35,400 nt of DNA from Beijerinckiaceae bacterium (GTDB lineage: Bacteria; Bacteroidota; Bacteroidia; Chitinophagales; Chitinophagaceae). The DNA lies in contig CAJCIQ010000205.1 of assembly GCA_903970475.1 (NCBI GenBank), forward strand, positions 1 to 35,400, given 5' to 3'. Within the stretch, counting starts at the first letter, position 1. Each line of letters opens with the position of its first letter. Under the pieces are notes generated by a model that was not told where the DNA came from, made no database searches, and saw only the letters and a program-made list of their open reading frames with translations. Of this stretch, positions 15,631 through 22,672 are shown one piece after another. The translations under genes and the position numbers were made by a program.

Positions 15631-17514
15631 ATGAGATCTTTTTTGGTTTTGGCAACCGTTTGGCTTTGCTACCTGAATGGCTTTGGACAGTCGACTAGTC
15701 ATGATTTTTCGTTGGGGGATAGTTCCTTCTTATTGGATGGGAAACCTTTTTTGATGATTTCCGGAGAGATGCATTACGCCCGGGTGCCCAGGGAAGCCTG
15801 GCGTCAGCGCATGCGGATGGCCAAAGCCATGGGGTTGAATACCATTGGAACGTATGTATTCTGGAACCTGCATGAGCCGCAAAAAGGTAAGTTTGATTTT
15901 TCAGGCAATAATGATATTGCCGCTTTCGTGCGCATAGCCCAGGAAGAGGGATTGTGGGTGATTTTAAGGCCTAGCCCCTATGTCTGCGCGGAATGGGAAT
16001 ATGGAGGATATCCTTATTGGTTGCAAAATGAGCAAGGTATGGTGGTGCGTAGCACAGATTCTGCTTATTTGCATGCGTACAGGGAGTATATACGCGAAGT
16101 GGGTAAACAGTTGGCGCCTCATTTGGTGGGTCATGGAGGAAATATCCTCATGGTCCAGGTGGAGAATGAATATGGCTCTTATGGAGACGACAGCAATTAC
16201 CTACGTATTAATGAGCGCCTATTCCGGGAAGCGGGATTCGACGGCCTGCTTTATACCTGCGATCCGCCTCATGATTTGCCAAACGGACATTTGACTGGGC
16301 TACTACCTGCTGTTAACGGGTTGAGCAATCCTACACGCATTAAATCCCTGATTCGCGCCTACCATGGTGGGAAGGGGCCCTTCTATGTATCGGAATGGTA
16401 TCCAGCCTGGTTTGATTGGTGGGGAGAACCCCATCACACCGTTGCCCCGGAAAAATATACGGGACAGCTCGATACGTTACTGGCTAATGGTATTTCCATC
16501 AATATGTATATGTTTCATGGTGGTACGACCAGAGGATTTATGAATGGAGCCAATGCCGAGGACTCGTCTACGTTTGAGCCAGAGATCAGTAGTTACGATT
16601 ATGATGCCCCCTTGGATGAAGCCGGGAATGCAACGCCAAAATTCATGGCTTTCAGAAAGGTCATACAGGGGCATCTTCCTGAAGGAACAACACTTCCTGA
16701 GGTGCCTCCACGTAAACCTACCATCCATATTGACCAGATTGTTTTTGACACCCAGTATTCCTTGTTTTCCTTTCTGGGTAAGCCAGTCTACAGCCGCCGC
16801 CCGCTAACCTTTGAACAATTGCATCAGGCCTATGGGTTTGTTTTGTACCGGACAATCATTAAAGGCCAAGGATCTTCGATCAATAGCCAAGGGTCTTCGA
16901 TCGATGGCCGGGGATCATTCTTGTTAAAAATAAATGGCCTTCGGGACTTTGCCATTGTCTTTGTCAATGGAAAACGAGTTGGCGTGCTGGATAGACGCCT
17001 TAAACAGGACAGTCTCATGTTGAATTTATCCGGAGACAGTTCCCGTCTGGATATCCTGGTGGAAAATCTGGGCAGGGTCAATTTTGGGCCTAATCTGCTC
17101 AAGAATATGAAAGGAATCACCGGGAAGGTATCGCTTCATGGTGCCGAGCAACTGGGGTGGTGCATGTATTCGTTACCATTTGACCGGGCGCCATCGGCCA
17201 TGTTTACGGGTCCTGGTGAGGTCGTTCCGGACGGGTCTCGCGGAGTACCCGTTGTAAAGAAGGGACATTTCGTCTTAAAGGAGCCGGGAGATACCTACCT
17301 GGACCTGAGCAAATGGGGAAAAGGCATTGTGTGGATCAACGGGCATAACCTTGGCCGTTATTGGAAGGTGGGTCCCCAACAAACTTTGTATGTACCTGTT
17401 GAATGGTTGAAAAGGGGGGATAATACAGTGGAGGTGCTGGAACTATTGAATCCAGCGCAGCATAAGCTAAGTAGTCGGGATACACCTATCCTTGATCAGT
17501 TGGAGCGACCCTGA
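15631..17514 (+). CDS. Glycoside hydrolase family 35 beta-galactosidase
   Basis: The 627-residue protein has a signal peptide (FLVLATVWLCYLNGFGQ) and a GH35 barrel: LLDGKPFLMISGEMHYARVP, NTIGTYVFWNLHEP, ILRPSPYVCAEWEYGG. The acid/base is Glu180 in VENEYGSYG and the nucleophile Glu255 in VSEWYPAWFDWWG. C-terminal beta-sandwich domains end in GIVWINGHNLGRYW and VEVLELL, as in other members. It removes terminal beta-linked galactose, probably in the periplasm. It belongs to the susCD operon by spacing and direction. A 21-bp tandem repeat adds about 14-18 residues near residue 412, between the barrel and the beta domains. Confidence 0.94.
   Translation: MRSFLVLATVWLCYLNGFGQSTSHDFSLGDSSFLLDGKPFLMISGEMHYARVPREAWRQRMRMAKAMGLNTIGTYVFWNLHEPQKGKFDFSGNNDIAAFVRIAQEEGLWVILRPSPYVCAEWEYGGYPYWLQNEQGMVVRSTDSAYLHAYREYIREVGKQLAPHLVGHGGNILMVQVENEYGSYGDDSNYLRINERLFREAGFDGLLYTCDPPHDLPNGHLTGLLPAVNGLSNPTRIKSLIRAYHGGKGPFYVSEWYPAWFDWWGEPHHTVAPEKYTGQLDTLLANGISINMYMFHGGTTRGFMNGANAEDSSTFEPEISSYDYDAPLDEAGNATPKFMAFRKVIQGHLPEGTTLPEVPPRKPTIHIDQIVFDTQYSLFSFLGKPVYSRRPLTFEQLHQAYGFVLYRTIIKGQGSSINSQGSSIDGRGSFLLKINGLRDFAIVFVNGKRVGVLDRRLKQDSLMLNLSGDSSRLDILVENLGRVNFGPNLLKNMKGITGKVSLHGAEQLGWCMYSLPFDRAPSAMFTGPGEVVPDGSRGVPVVKKGHFVLKEPGDTYLDLSKWGKGIVWINGHNLGRYWKVGPQQTLYVPVEWLKRGDNTVEVLELLNPAQHKLSSRDTPILDQLERP
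16864..16923 (+). repeat. 21-bp in-frame tandem repeat in the GH35 gene
   Basis: Two near-identical 21-base units (16864-16884 and 16885-16905) and a partial third encode GQGSSIN, SQGSSID and GRGSFLL (residues 412-432). The first two units differ at only a few bases. The repeat sits in a linker before the beta-sandwich domains. Confidence 0.8.
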
Positions 17515-17540
17515 GTCCTAAACGGTGGTCTGTCGCGGAT

Positions 17541-19028
17541 TCACTGCGAAACTTTGATCATTGCTGCTCCATGCGGTGGAATGTTTTCCGAAAATTTGCC
17601 GGAGAACCGACCTAGTTCTGTATGTTTCCAAAGGTCCCTGACACGGGCCTTGCGGGTGATACCTATTTCTTTAAAGTTCAGATCGACTTCCTGGTTAGCA
17701 TCGCTCAGGTTGAAAAGGGCGACGTACCAGGCATGTGGACTTCTTGGGCCCGGCGCGGCCAAAACTGCATGGGCGGTCGAGGCTACCTGCGCGGCCAAAA
17801 CTGCATGGGCGGTCGAACCTGCCGTAGCGTTCGAGCCTGCCGGGGCAGTGGAAACCCAAACCATTTTCCCATCTTTCTTATAAAGCTGATGGGGCGAAGC
17901 CCCTTGTTGATTCACCGCTATGACTTCTTCGTTCATAAGCAGGCTGTCTTCCATGGGTCTGTCTTCCGGGAGATTGCCACCCAGGATTAAAGGTGAGCGA
18001 TAGATGCACCAAAAGGTCATATGCGTTTGGAGTTCCGCTGCTGTAAAATGGCTGTATCGTTCTGGGCCAACGGGGCCTCGTTTGCTTATTTTACCAATCT
18101 GTAGCATATCGCAATCAGGCCAATGCCCCGGACCGCCTACGCCAGTCCAGCTTTGCGCATAGTCGAACATATGAAGCAACGCCTTCCAGTCATCCCAGAA
18201 ATCATCCGCCATGCGCCACATCTGGGCATTTCGTGCTACATCAACGGAATCTTTTAAAGGGGTCTCTCCTGGCGATATGCTAAGGACTATAGGGCGGCCA
18301 CAGGCATTGATGGCTTTACGGTATCCTTCTATTTCTGGTTGGTGATAAGGCCTGGCAATATCATCCACTTTGATGAAATCTACTCCCCAGGAAGCATACA
18401 ACCTTAGTAGGGAGTTCAGGTATTCCTGAGCCCCTGGCTTTTCCATGTCCAGGCCATACATATGGTTCATCCACTCACAACGGGAATTGGTATCTGCAAC
18501 CTGATCGGCGGTGATGCCGGAAGTTCCTTCCACTGGGGTGTGGGCCCATACTGCCTGACGGGGGATGCCCCGCATGACATGGATACCAAAAAGCAGCCCT
18601 TTGGCATGTATATAATCCGCCAGGGGCTTGAAGCCCTTACCCCCAAAGGCTGATGGAAACTTGTTCACGTGAGGCTGCAACCGGCCATAGTCGTCCATAG
18701 CCAGCCAGGGGATATATGCGCCGTCTCCCAACCGGGCCTGATAAGGGTTGCCTATATCACTGCGCGGTGGATTATCGTAGGCCCAAAGAAAATCCACGAC
18801 TACATATTGCCATCCATAAGGTTTGAGGTATTGGGCGATATAATCGGCATTTGCTTTTACTTCGTCCTCGTGGACAGCCGAACCATAGCAGTTGTAGCTG
18901 TTCCAGCCCATAGGAGGGGTTTGGGCTACCAGCGTAGTTGAGCCAGTCTGCGCGGTCTGCGCAAAAACGGGAATTGTATTTACGAAAAGCCCTGAAAGAA
19001 TAGCAATCGTTTTGGATATTCGACTCAT
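17541..19028 (-). CDS. Glycoside hydrolase family 27 alpha-galactosidase
   Basis: The 495-residue protein has a signal peptide (IAILSGLFVNTIPVFAQ) and the GH27 barrel: TPPMGWNSYNCYG near residue 38, YVVVDFLWAYD, FGIHVMRGIP. The likely nucleophile is Asp222 in DFIKVDDIARP and the acid/base Asp276 in WRMADDFWDDW; GHWPDCDMLQIG follows, and a beta-sandwich closes the protein. It removes alpha-galactose side groups, as found on galactomannans. It converges with the GH35 gene, leaving 26 bases between them, and is transcribed apart from susCD. The ATG at 19028 was chosen over an upstream GTG because it begins the signal peptide. An alanine-rich 12-residue repeat (STAHAVLA) interrupts the C-terminal sandwich. 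The catalytic residues are placed by motif alignment from memory. Confidence 0.94.
   Translation of the reverse strand: MSRISKTIAILSGLFVNTIPVFAQTAQTGSTTLVAQTPPMGWNSYNCYGSAVHEDEVKANADYIAQYLKPYGWQYVVVDFLWAYDNPPRSDIGNPYQARLGDGAYIPWLAMDDYGRLQPHVNKFPSAFGGKGFKPLADYIHAKGLLFGIHVMRGIPRQAVWAHTPVEGTSGITADQVADTNSRCEWMNHMYGLDMEKPGAQEYLNSLLRLYASWGVDFIKVDDIARPYHQPEIEGYRKAINACGRPIVLSISPGETPLKDSVDVARNAQMWRMADDFWDDWKALLHMFDYAQSWTGVGGPGHWPDCDMLQIGKISKRGPVGPERYSHFTAAELQTHMTFWCIYRSPLILGGNLPEDRPMEDSLLMNEEVIAVNQQGASPHQLYKKDGKMVWVSTAPAGSNATAGSTAHAVLAAQVASTAHAVLAAPGPRSPHAWYVALFNLSDANQEVDLNFKEIGITRKARVRDLWKHTELGRFSGKFSENIPPHGAAMIKVSQ
17753..17816 (-). repeat. 36-bp-period in-frame repeat in the GH27 gene
   Basis: A 28-base sequence at 17753-17780 recurs exactly at 17789-17816. 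On the coding strand it gives STAHAVLAA twice, within a run of Ala, Thr, Gly and Pro that also includes PAGSNATAG. The period of 36 keeps the frame. It lies in the C-terminal beta-sandwich, away from the active site. Confidence 0.8.
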
Positions 19029-19056
19029 AAATTGAAGATAAGATCTATTCGGATAA

Positions 19057-19075
19057 AAGTGTTTAAAGGACACTT
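19057..19075. promoter_or_regulatory. Inverted repeat in the alpha-galactosidase upstream region
   Basis: AAGTGT-N7-ACACTT lies 29 to 47 bases upstream of the GH27 start codon, in the AT-rich gap shared with the rightward RRM gene. It could be an operator for the alpha-galactosidase gene. The susC direct-repeat motif is not present here. Confidence 0.3.
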
Positions 19076-19250
19076 ATTATACAGTAAAAAACCTTTAAGA
19101 TTATTAATTTATTTATATATTAGGTTCTCTGACAATTATAGCCTACCTTAGCATGGATTGAGATCGACAGAAGTAGTAATGTTCAGTTAAAATCTCCCCT
19201 ACTTTTTACCGCTTCTACTCAATTGTTTTCTAAATGTTTTATTTTATATT

Positions 19251-19541
19251 ATGAATATATATGTCTCCAATCTGGCCTTTCAGGTTAAGGATCAGGATCT
19301 TAAAACGTTGTTTGCTCCTTTTGGTGAAGTAGCATCCGCTAATGTTATCATGGACAGGGCTACGGGCCAATCCCGTGGATTTGCCTTTGTTGATATGACC
19401 GATAGTGCAGGTGAAGAAGCCATAAAGGCCTTGGACGGCGCTGAACTTGAGGGAAGATCCCTTTCTGTTTCTTTAGCCAGGCCTAAAACAACTAAACCAA
19501 GAGAAGGCTTATTTCCCGACGGCAACCGCGATCGCTACTAG
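19251..19541 (+). CDS. RRM-domain RNA-binding protein (first of two)
   Basis: The 96-residue protein is one RNA recognition motif. RNP2 is IYVSNL (residues 3-8) and RNP1 is RGFAFVDM (about 42-49); the family pattern ends LEGRSLSVSLARPK, followed by a short charged tail. Such single-RRM proteins are common in Bacteroidota and bind single-stranded RNA; several relatives in other bacteria respond to cold. The upstream gap of about 220 bases is AT-rich and could carry a long leader. A small unknown gene and a second RRM gene follow in the same direction, with a strong terminator only after the last, so the three are probably one transcript. Confidence 0.93.
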   Translation: MNIYVSNLAFQVKDQDLKTLFAPFGEVASANVIMDRATGQSRGFAFVDMTDSAGEEAIKALDGAELEGRSLSVSLARPKTTKPREGLFPDGNRDRY

Positions 19542-19560
19542 TACGGGACCGCGATCACTA
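19525..19560 (+). repeat. 23-bp-period direct repeat at the end of the first RRM gene
   Basis: ACCGCGATCGCTA at 19525-19537 recurs at 19548-19560 as ACCGCGATCACTA. The first copy encodes the C-terminal residues NRDRY and the second lies just after the stop codon at 19539-19541. Confidence 0.45.
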
Positions 19561-19586
19561 ATAAGGATAAGCCTACAAAAGGATAC

Positions 19587-19604
19587 GCCAACCCGAGCGT
19601 TGGC
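19587..19604 (+). other. Small hairpin in the spacer before the unknown gene
   Basis: GCCAAC-CCGAGC-GTTGGC forms a 6-bp stem with a 6-base loop, 43 bases upstream of the ATG at 19648. No T-run follows, so it is not a simple terminator. It could be an RNA processing or protein-binding site within the RRM transcript; this is inference. Confidence 0.4.
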
Positions 19605-19647
19605 CAACATAAACCGGAAACTGTATCATCAAAGAAAATTAGTTACT

Positions 19648-19905
19648 ATGACTGTAGAACAAATCGAAAAATTTATTGAGCAGCACGTGAAAAACACGCA
19701 AAAAACGGTGAAAATATCTTTTAAGACGAGAAACCACGTGAGTGGCATCTTTATTCAGAGTCTTGCCGACTTTGATGAATTAAAGAAAAAGAACTTTTGG
19801 CGCATTGTAACCTCCGCTCACCTGGAAAACTACGAACGCTCCAAGGACCTCAATCATTCCAGGATGTTTAGTGGGACCGAGTTTACCAAACTTTCCCTTC
19901 AATAG
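19648..19905 (+). CDS. Small conserved-looking protein of unknown function between two RRM genes
   Basis: The protein has 85 residues and no signal peptide or membrane segment. A first helix (VEQIEKFIEQHVKN) is followed by short likely strands (TVKISFKTRNHVSGIFI, then NFWRIVTSA) and a conserved-looking end (NHSRMFSGTEFTKLSLQ). The strand-turn-strand pattern with a central glycine faintly recalls small SH3/Sm-like barrels, but I cannot name a family. Its place between two RNA-binding proteins, with no terminator in between, suggests a role with RNA or in the same response. The ATG at 19648 was chosen; an upstream TTG at 19600 would add 16 residues overlapping the hairpin. Confidence 0.75.
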   Translation: MTVEQIEKFIEQHVKNTQKTVKISFKTRNHVSGIFIQSLADFDELKKKNFWRIVTSAHLENYERSKDLNHSRMFSGTEFTKLSLQ

Positions 19906-19968
19906 CTAAGTCACCAGACGGTGACGATAGATTGTAACTGGTTGGGGCAATACCTCAATTATATCACT

Positions 19969-20298
19969 ATGAATTTATATTTATCAAACATAAGCTTTCA
20001 CACCACGGAAAGTGATCTCATTGCTTTGTTTTCCCGGTTTGGGAAAGTGGCTTCAGCAACCGTAATGTCTGATCCCTCCACTGGGCGTCCCCAGGGTTTC
20101 GGATTTGTCAATATTGCCGACGACCAGGAAGCAACAGCAGCGATGAGTGCACTTCAAGGCCGGGAAATAGAGGGCAGGAAATTGTCCATATCTGTAGCCA
20201 GGGAAAAATCCCAGGGCGGGCCTAAGGATAAGCCCAGGCCTACTACTCCCAGGACCAATCAAAATTCTACCAGGCATTTTACCTCAAGGATAAAGTAA
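19969..20298 (+). CDS. RRM-domain RNA-binding protein (second of two)
   Basis: The 109-residue protein is a single RRM with RNP2 LYLSNI (residues 3-8) and RNP1 QGFGFVNI (about 42-49), followed by a basic, Pro/Thr-rich tail (KSQGGPKDKPRPTTPRTNQ) that the first RRM protein lacks. The tail may add RNA affinity. It starts 63 bases after the unknown gene. The ATG at 19969 begins the first RRM strand; an upstream GTG at 19921 is less likely. The stop codon lies inside the terminator stem. Confidence 0.93.
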   Translation: MNLYLSNISFHTTESDLIALFSRFGKVASATVMSDPSTGRPQGFGFVNIADDQEATAAMSALQGREIEGRKLSISVAREKSQGGPKDKPRPTTPRTNQNSTRHFTSRIK

Positions 20299-20327
20299 AA
20301 GGGGGCTGAAGCCCCCTTTTACTTTAT
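20290..20327. terminator. Perfect 18-bp hairpin terminator
   Basis: ATAAAGTAAAAGGGGGCT, a GA spacer, and its exact reverse complement form an 18-bp stem with a run of T in the right arm. The core is GGGGGCTGAAGCCCCC flanked by A and T tracts, so it can end transcription in both directions. It overlaps the stop codon of the second RRM gene and faces the converging gene that ends at 20439. Confidence 0.9.
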
Positions 20328-20360
20328 ATTCCGGAAATGAGCGCGTGCCCCTTTCTCCAG

Positions 20361-20452
20361 GCATCCGGAGATACCTGCTATGTTCCGGATTACCCATTAG
20401 GTTCCGGGAGATACCTGCTACGTTCCGGGAGATACCTGCTACGTTCCGGAGA
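20361..20452. repeat. Tandem array, about four units of 19-21 bp
   Basis: Units start at 20361, 20382, 20401, 20422 and 20443. The units at 20401 and 20422 are identical (GTTCCGGGAGATACCTGCTA plus C); the first is close, the second is a shorter diverged copy and the last is partial. The array overlaps the 3' end of the leftward gene, whose stop codon lies inside a unit. Confidence 0.85.
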
Positions 20453-21221
20453 CGCCCAATTTATATTTAAAGCGATATCCTCCACTTTGTTTACCGTAGT
20501 CTTCCTCCTTCAGCACCTCGTTGTTCTTTTTGGATATCCAAAAACGTTCTCTCCCATCCTGGTTCTCATAGGACAGAACCCAACAAGGGATCTTTTCTCC
20601 ACCTCTATCCGTCAGTATATCAGAGCCTGAGACGGTGTATGCCACCTCCTCTGGTTTGCCGAACCCTGGATCATAATAGTTGATCATGAATGTTCTGTTT
20701 TCCTTGTATGGAAGCATAGAATAGATGATCAGGTCTTCATGCCAGTTGAGGTTGTATTTACCGAATGATCCAGCAAACTCTTCTTCACAACTGGTCTTGA
20801 TAGAATCGGGGATGTCTTGTAAGACCTTCCTGGAGCTGAAAGTGCGGGTTTCGAAATCAAAGATCAAAGCATACCCTAACTGGCTCCAATAGGTGTCGTG
20901 CAATAAGGTAGAAAAATCTTTGGCATCAAACACAGAATAGGACGTGTGAATGATAGAGTCCTTCTCCCATTGTTGCTTGACAACGATGGCGGCTTTATTA
21001 TGGTAGGTCGCCCTTTTTACATTCATTTTTACAAGGGCCATACCAGTAGCAACAGAGTCCTTTGGCTTGTGATGAGAAATTAAATAGGTATAGTCGCCTG
21101 TTTGAAGACCATTTATGTTCAAGTCTTGGGGCTTCACCCATAAGGTATCACCTTTTTGGGCCAGGGCTGAAAAAGCCATGGACAGCAGCAGCAAAGGGGT
21201 CAGAATATATCTCATACGCAT
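20439..21221 (-). CDS. Secreted protein of unknown function, DUF3108-like pattern
   Basis: The 260-residue protein has a clear signal peptide (ILTPLLLLSMAFSALAQ) and no membrane segment. The rest alternates polar and hydrophobic residues as in a beta-rich fold: YTYLISHHKPKDSVATGMALVKM, then IVVKQQWEKDSIIHTSYSVFDAKDFSTL and ending with RERFWISKKNNEVLKEED. The order of strands and the closing conversion-like motif recall periplasmic DUF3108-type proteins, but the similarity is from pattern only. It is probably periplasmic. It stands alone between the RRM terminator and a short rightward gene. Its last residues come from the 21-bp repeat array. Confidence 0.7.
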   Translation of the reverse strand: MRMRYILTPLLLLSMAFSALAQKGDTLWVKPQDLNINGLQTGDYTYLISHHKPKDSVATGMALVKMNVKRATYHNKAAIVVKQQWEKDSIIHTSYSVFDAKDFSTLLHDTYWSQLGYALIFDFETRTFSSRKVLQDIPDSIKTSCEEEFAGSFGKYNLNWHEDLIIYSMLPYKENRTFMINYYDPGFGKPEEVAYTVSGSDILTDRGGEKIPCWVLSYENQDGRERFWISKKNNEVLKEEDYGKQSGGYRFKYKLGVSGT

Positions 21222-21359
21222 CTATTGATTTAGTAGGTTAAATATAATACCCATCTATAGTAAACCACCAGGAAAGGGTTGGTCGCTGCAGACGCAGGGA
21301 TGGGTGGAGCAGTCATGAAAAGTATAATTGTGCCGATTTATATGACTATCTTCGGGTGT

Positions 21360-21650
21360 ATGAACAAAAAACTGACTGGTATTGCCCTTTTAAAAAAGAA
21401 TTTCGATGCTGTAGAAGCCAGATTCCAGGATTATTTTGAAAAAAGTGAGCCCAGGTGGCCTTCCGAGAAGCGAGATTACTTACACAATCATCACCAATCT
21501 TTGGATAATCTTTACCCCGGAAATATTACTATCGACAAACTTAAGCTCACTGGTTTACCGGAAGAAATCCTCCAGGAAATGAACAGCGCCTTCGACGCTT
21601 TTAAAAGGGAAGAAGAATATGGCGCAAATGTAGAAACGCCCGCGCCATAA
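21360..21650 (+). CDS. Small hypothetical protein
   Basis: The 96-residue protein is mostly helical and charged (FDAVEARFQDYFEKSEPRW, then LPEEILQEMNSAFDAFKRE) with no recognised domain. The ATG at 21360 gives a soluble protein. An ATG at 21315 would add a short hydrophobic stretch ending in IFGC, which could be a lipoprotein signal, so the start and the location are uncertain. It converges with the NTF2-like gene at 21697. Confidence 0.5.
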   Translation: MNKKLTGIALLKKNFDAVEARFQDYFEKSEPRWPSEKRDYLHNHHQSLDNLYPGNITIDKLKLTGLPEEILQEMNSAFDAFKREEEYGANVETPAP

Positions 21651-21696
21651 GTGTCATAAGTGATAAGCACCACAAGCGAAGATACATCCAAGGAGC

Positions 21697-22215
21697 TTAA
21701 TGCCCTGGATCATCTCCCAGGTGCGTATTATAGCTATAATCCATCTCCAGGGTCATGGTCCATTGCCCATTGTCTTGATGCCATACCCGTGAGAACTTAG
21801 ATTCCTCAACCAGTTGATCTTTTTGCCCCCGTTTCACGATGTAGAAATGCTGGGTACCTGTTTGGAGCACTTCGTGAATGGATATGGGGAAAATGGCCAG
21901 ACTGCTTTTTACGACATCCCGGCGCATCTGGCCATTTTCCTGTTTTTTCTCTTGCCACATTTTTTGAATTCCGGAGATATAAGTCTCCCTGGATTGACTG
22001 GAAGTAGGGCCGATAAAGCCCTGGTCCTGATAAAAGACCCATTTGGGTTGGAGCATACTGTTGATCACAGATAGATTAGGGGTGGTGAAAATTGCCGCGT
22101 ACAGTAAACTGTCCCGGTTGGCCAGCAATTCATTGAGCTTTTGCTGGGCTGATGTGACAATAGGGGAGAGGCCTGCCATCAAAAGCAGGGCGCCCAGTAA
22201 TTGCATTTGTTTCAT
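21697..22215 (-). CDS. Secreted NTF2-like (DUF4440/SnoaL-type) protein
   Basis: The 172-residue protein has a signal peptide (LLGALLLMAGLSPIVTSAQQ). The body fits a nuclear-transport-factor-2-like cone: an N-terminal helix (LNELLANRDSLLYAAIFT), LQPKWVFYQDQGFIG, then the strand pairs HFYIVKRGQ and FSRVWHQDNGQWTMTLEMDYSYN. These domains bind small molecules or act as enzymes; no active site can be claimed. It starts four bases after the stop of the upstream membrane-protein gene, so the two are an operon. The likely sigma-factor promoter at 22592-22617 would drive both. The ATG at 22215 begins the signal peptide. Confidence 0.75.
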   Translation of the reverse strand: MKQMQLLGALLLMAGLSPIVTSAQQKLNELLANRDSLLYAAIFTTPNLSVINSMLQPKWVFYQDQGFIGPTSSQSRETYISGIQKMWQEKKQENGQMRRDVVKSSLAIFPISIHEVLQTGTQHFYIVKRGQKDQLVEESKFSRVWHQDNGQWTMTLEMDYSYNTHLGDDPGH

Positions 22216-22219
22216 GGCT

Positions 22220-22558
22220 TTACTTTTTTCGTTTTTGAATGAGGTAATAGAGGAAGAATCCGGCAGCAAGAAAGAGGACTTCTATCCCATAACTGATGGG
22301 TTGATCTAAAGTAAATGGGGTGAACTGAATAGTAATCAATCCCAGTCCGCCCATCGCTAGCAACAAAGCCCATTTCAGGTTTTCACCCTCGCTTCCCTGG
22401 GTGACGGCAATAAACTGGATGGCGTTTTCGTCCAAGGGCCCCGATTCTACCATGCGTTTTTTTAAGTGTACGGTAAACAACCGGTTAATAAGTACCGAGA
22501 GGATAATTAACACCACGGTTGTCATGATATACGGTATGATGAGCTCTAGCTTTTCCAT
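22220..22558 (-). CDS. Small integral membrane protein, three predicted segments
   Basis: The 112-residue protein has hydrophobic segments at about residues 6-27, 63-83 and 88-108, with a soluble loop (HLKKRMVESGPLDENAIQF) between the first two and a basic end (QKRKK). It resembles small membrane proteins often found beside ECF sigma genes in Bacteroidota, but I know no function. It is transcribed away from the sigma gene from a matching promoter element. It may act with the NTF2-like protein encoded next to it. Confidence 0.75.
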   Translation of the reverse strand: MEKLELIIPYIMTTVVLIILSVLINRLFTVHLKKRMVESGPLDENAIQFIAVTQGSEGENLKWALLLAMGGLGLITIQFTPFTLDQPISYGIEVLFLAAGFFLYYLIQKRKK

Positions 22559-22591
22559 TTGGTATCGTTTTTAAAATGCCGCTTTATATAG

Positions 22592-22617
22592 TAGTCCAGA
22601 CAAAACGATAAAAGGTT
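22592..22617 (-). promoter_or_regulatory. Candidate ECF sigma promoter, leftward
   Basis: On the minus strand this reads AACCTTT, 14 bases, GACTA, and ends 33 bases before the membrane-protein ATG. The rightward copy before the sigma gene has the same two boxes with the same spacing; 16 of 26 positions agree. Such paired elements suggest recognition by the ECF factor encoded next to them. This is inference from the match. Confidence 0.6.
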
Positions 22618-22639
22618 CCTGATTCTTGAATTTTTTTGC

Positions 22640-22665
22640 AACCTTTAACGGATAGTCGTTGACTA
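22640..22665 (+). promoter_or_regulatory. Candidate ECF sigma promoter, rightward (autoregulation)
   Basis: AACCTTT, 14 bases, GACTA, ending seven bases before the ATG of the sigma gene, so the transcript would have a very short leader or none. It is the twin of the leftward element at 22592-22617. Confidence 0.6.
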
Positions 22666-22672
22666 ATAAAGC

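Noticed and set aside
20361-20452. CRISPR array suggested by the repeated 21-base units.
   Set aside because: The units are directly adjacent with no spacers, and no cas gene is in the window.
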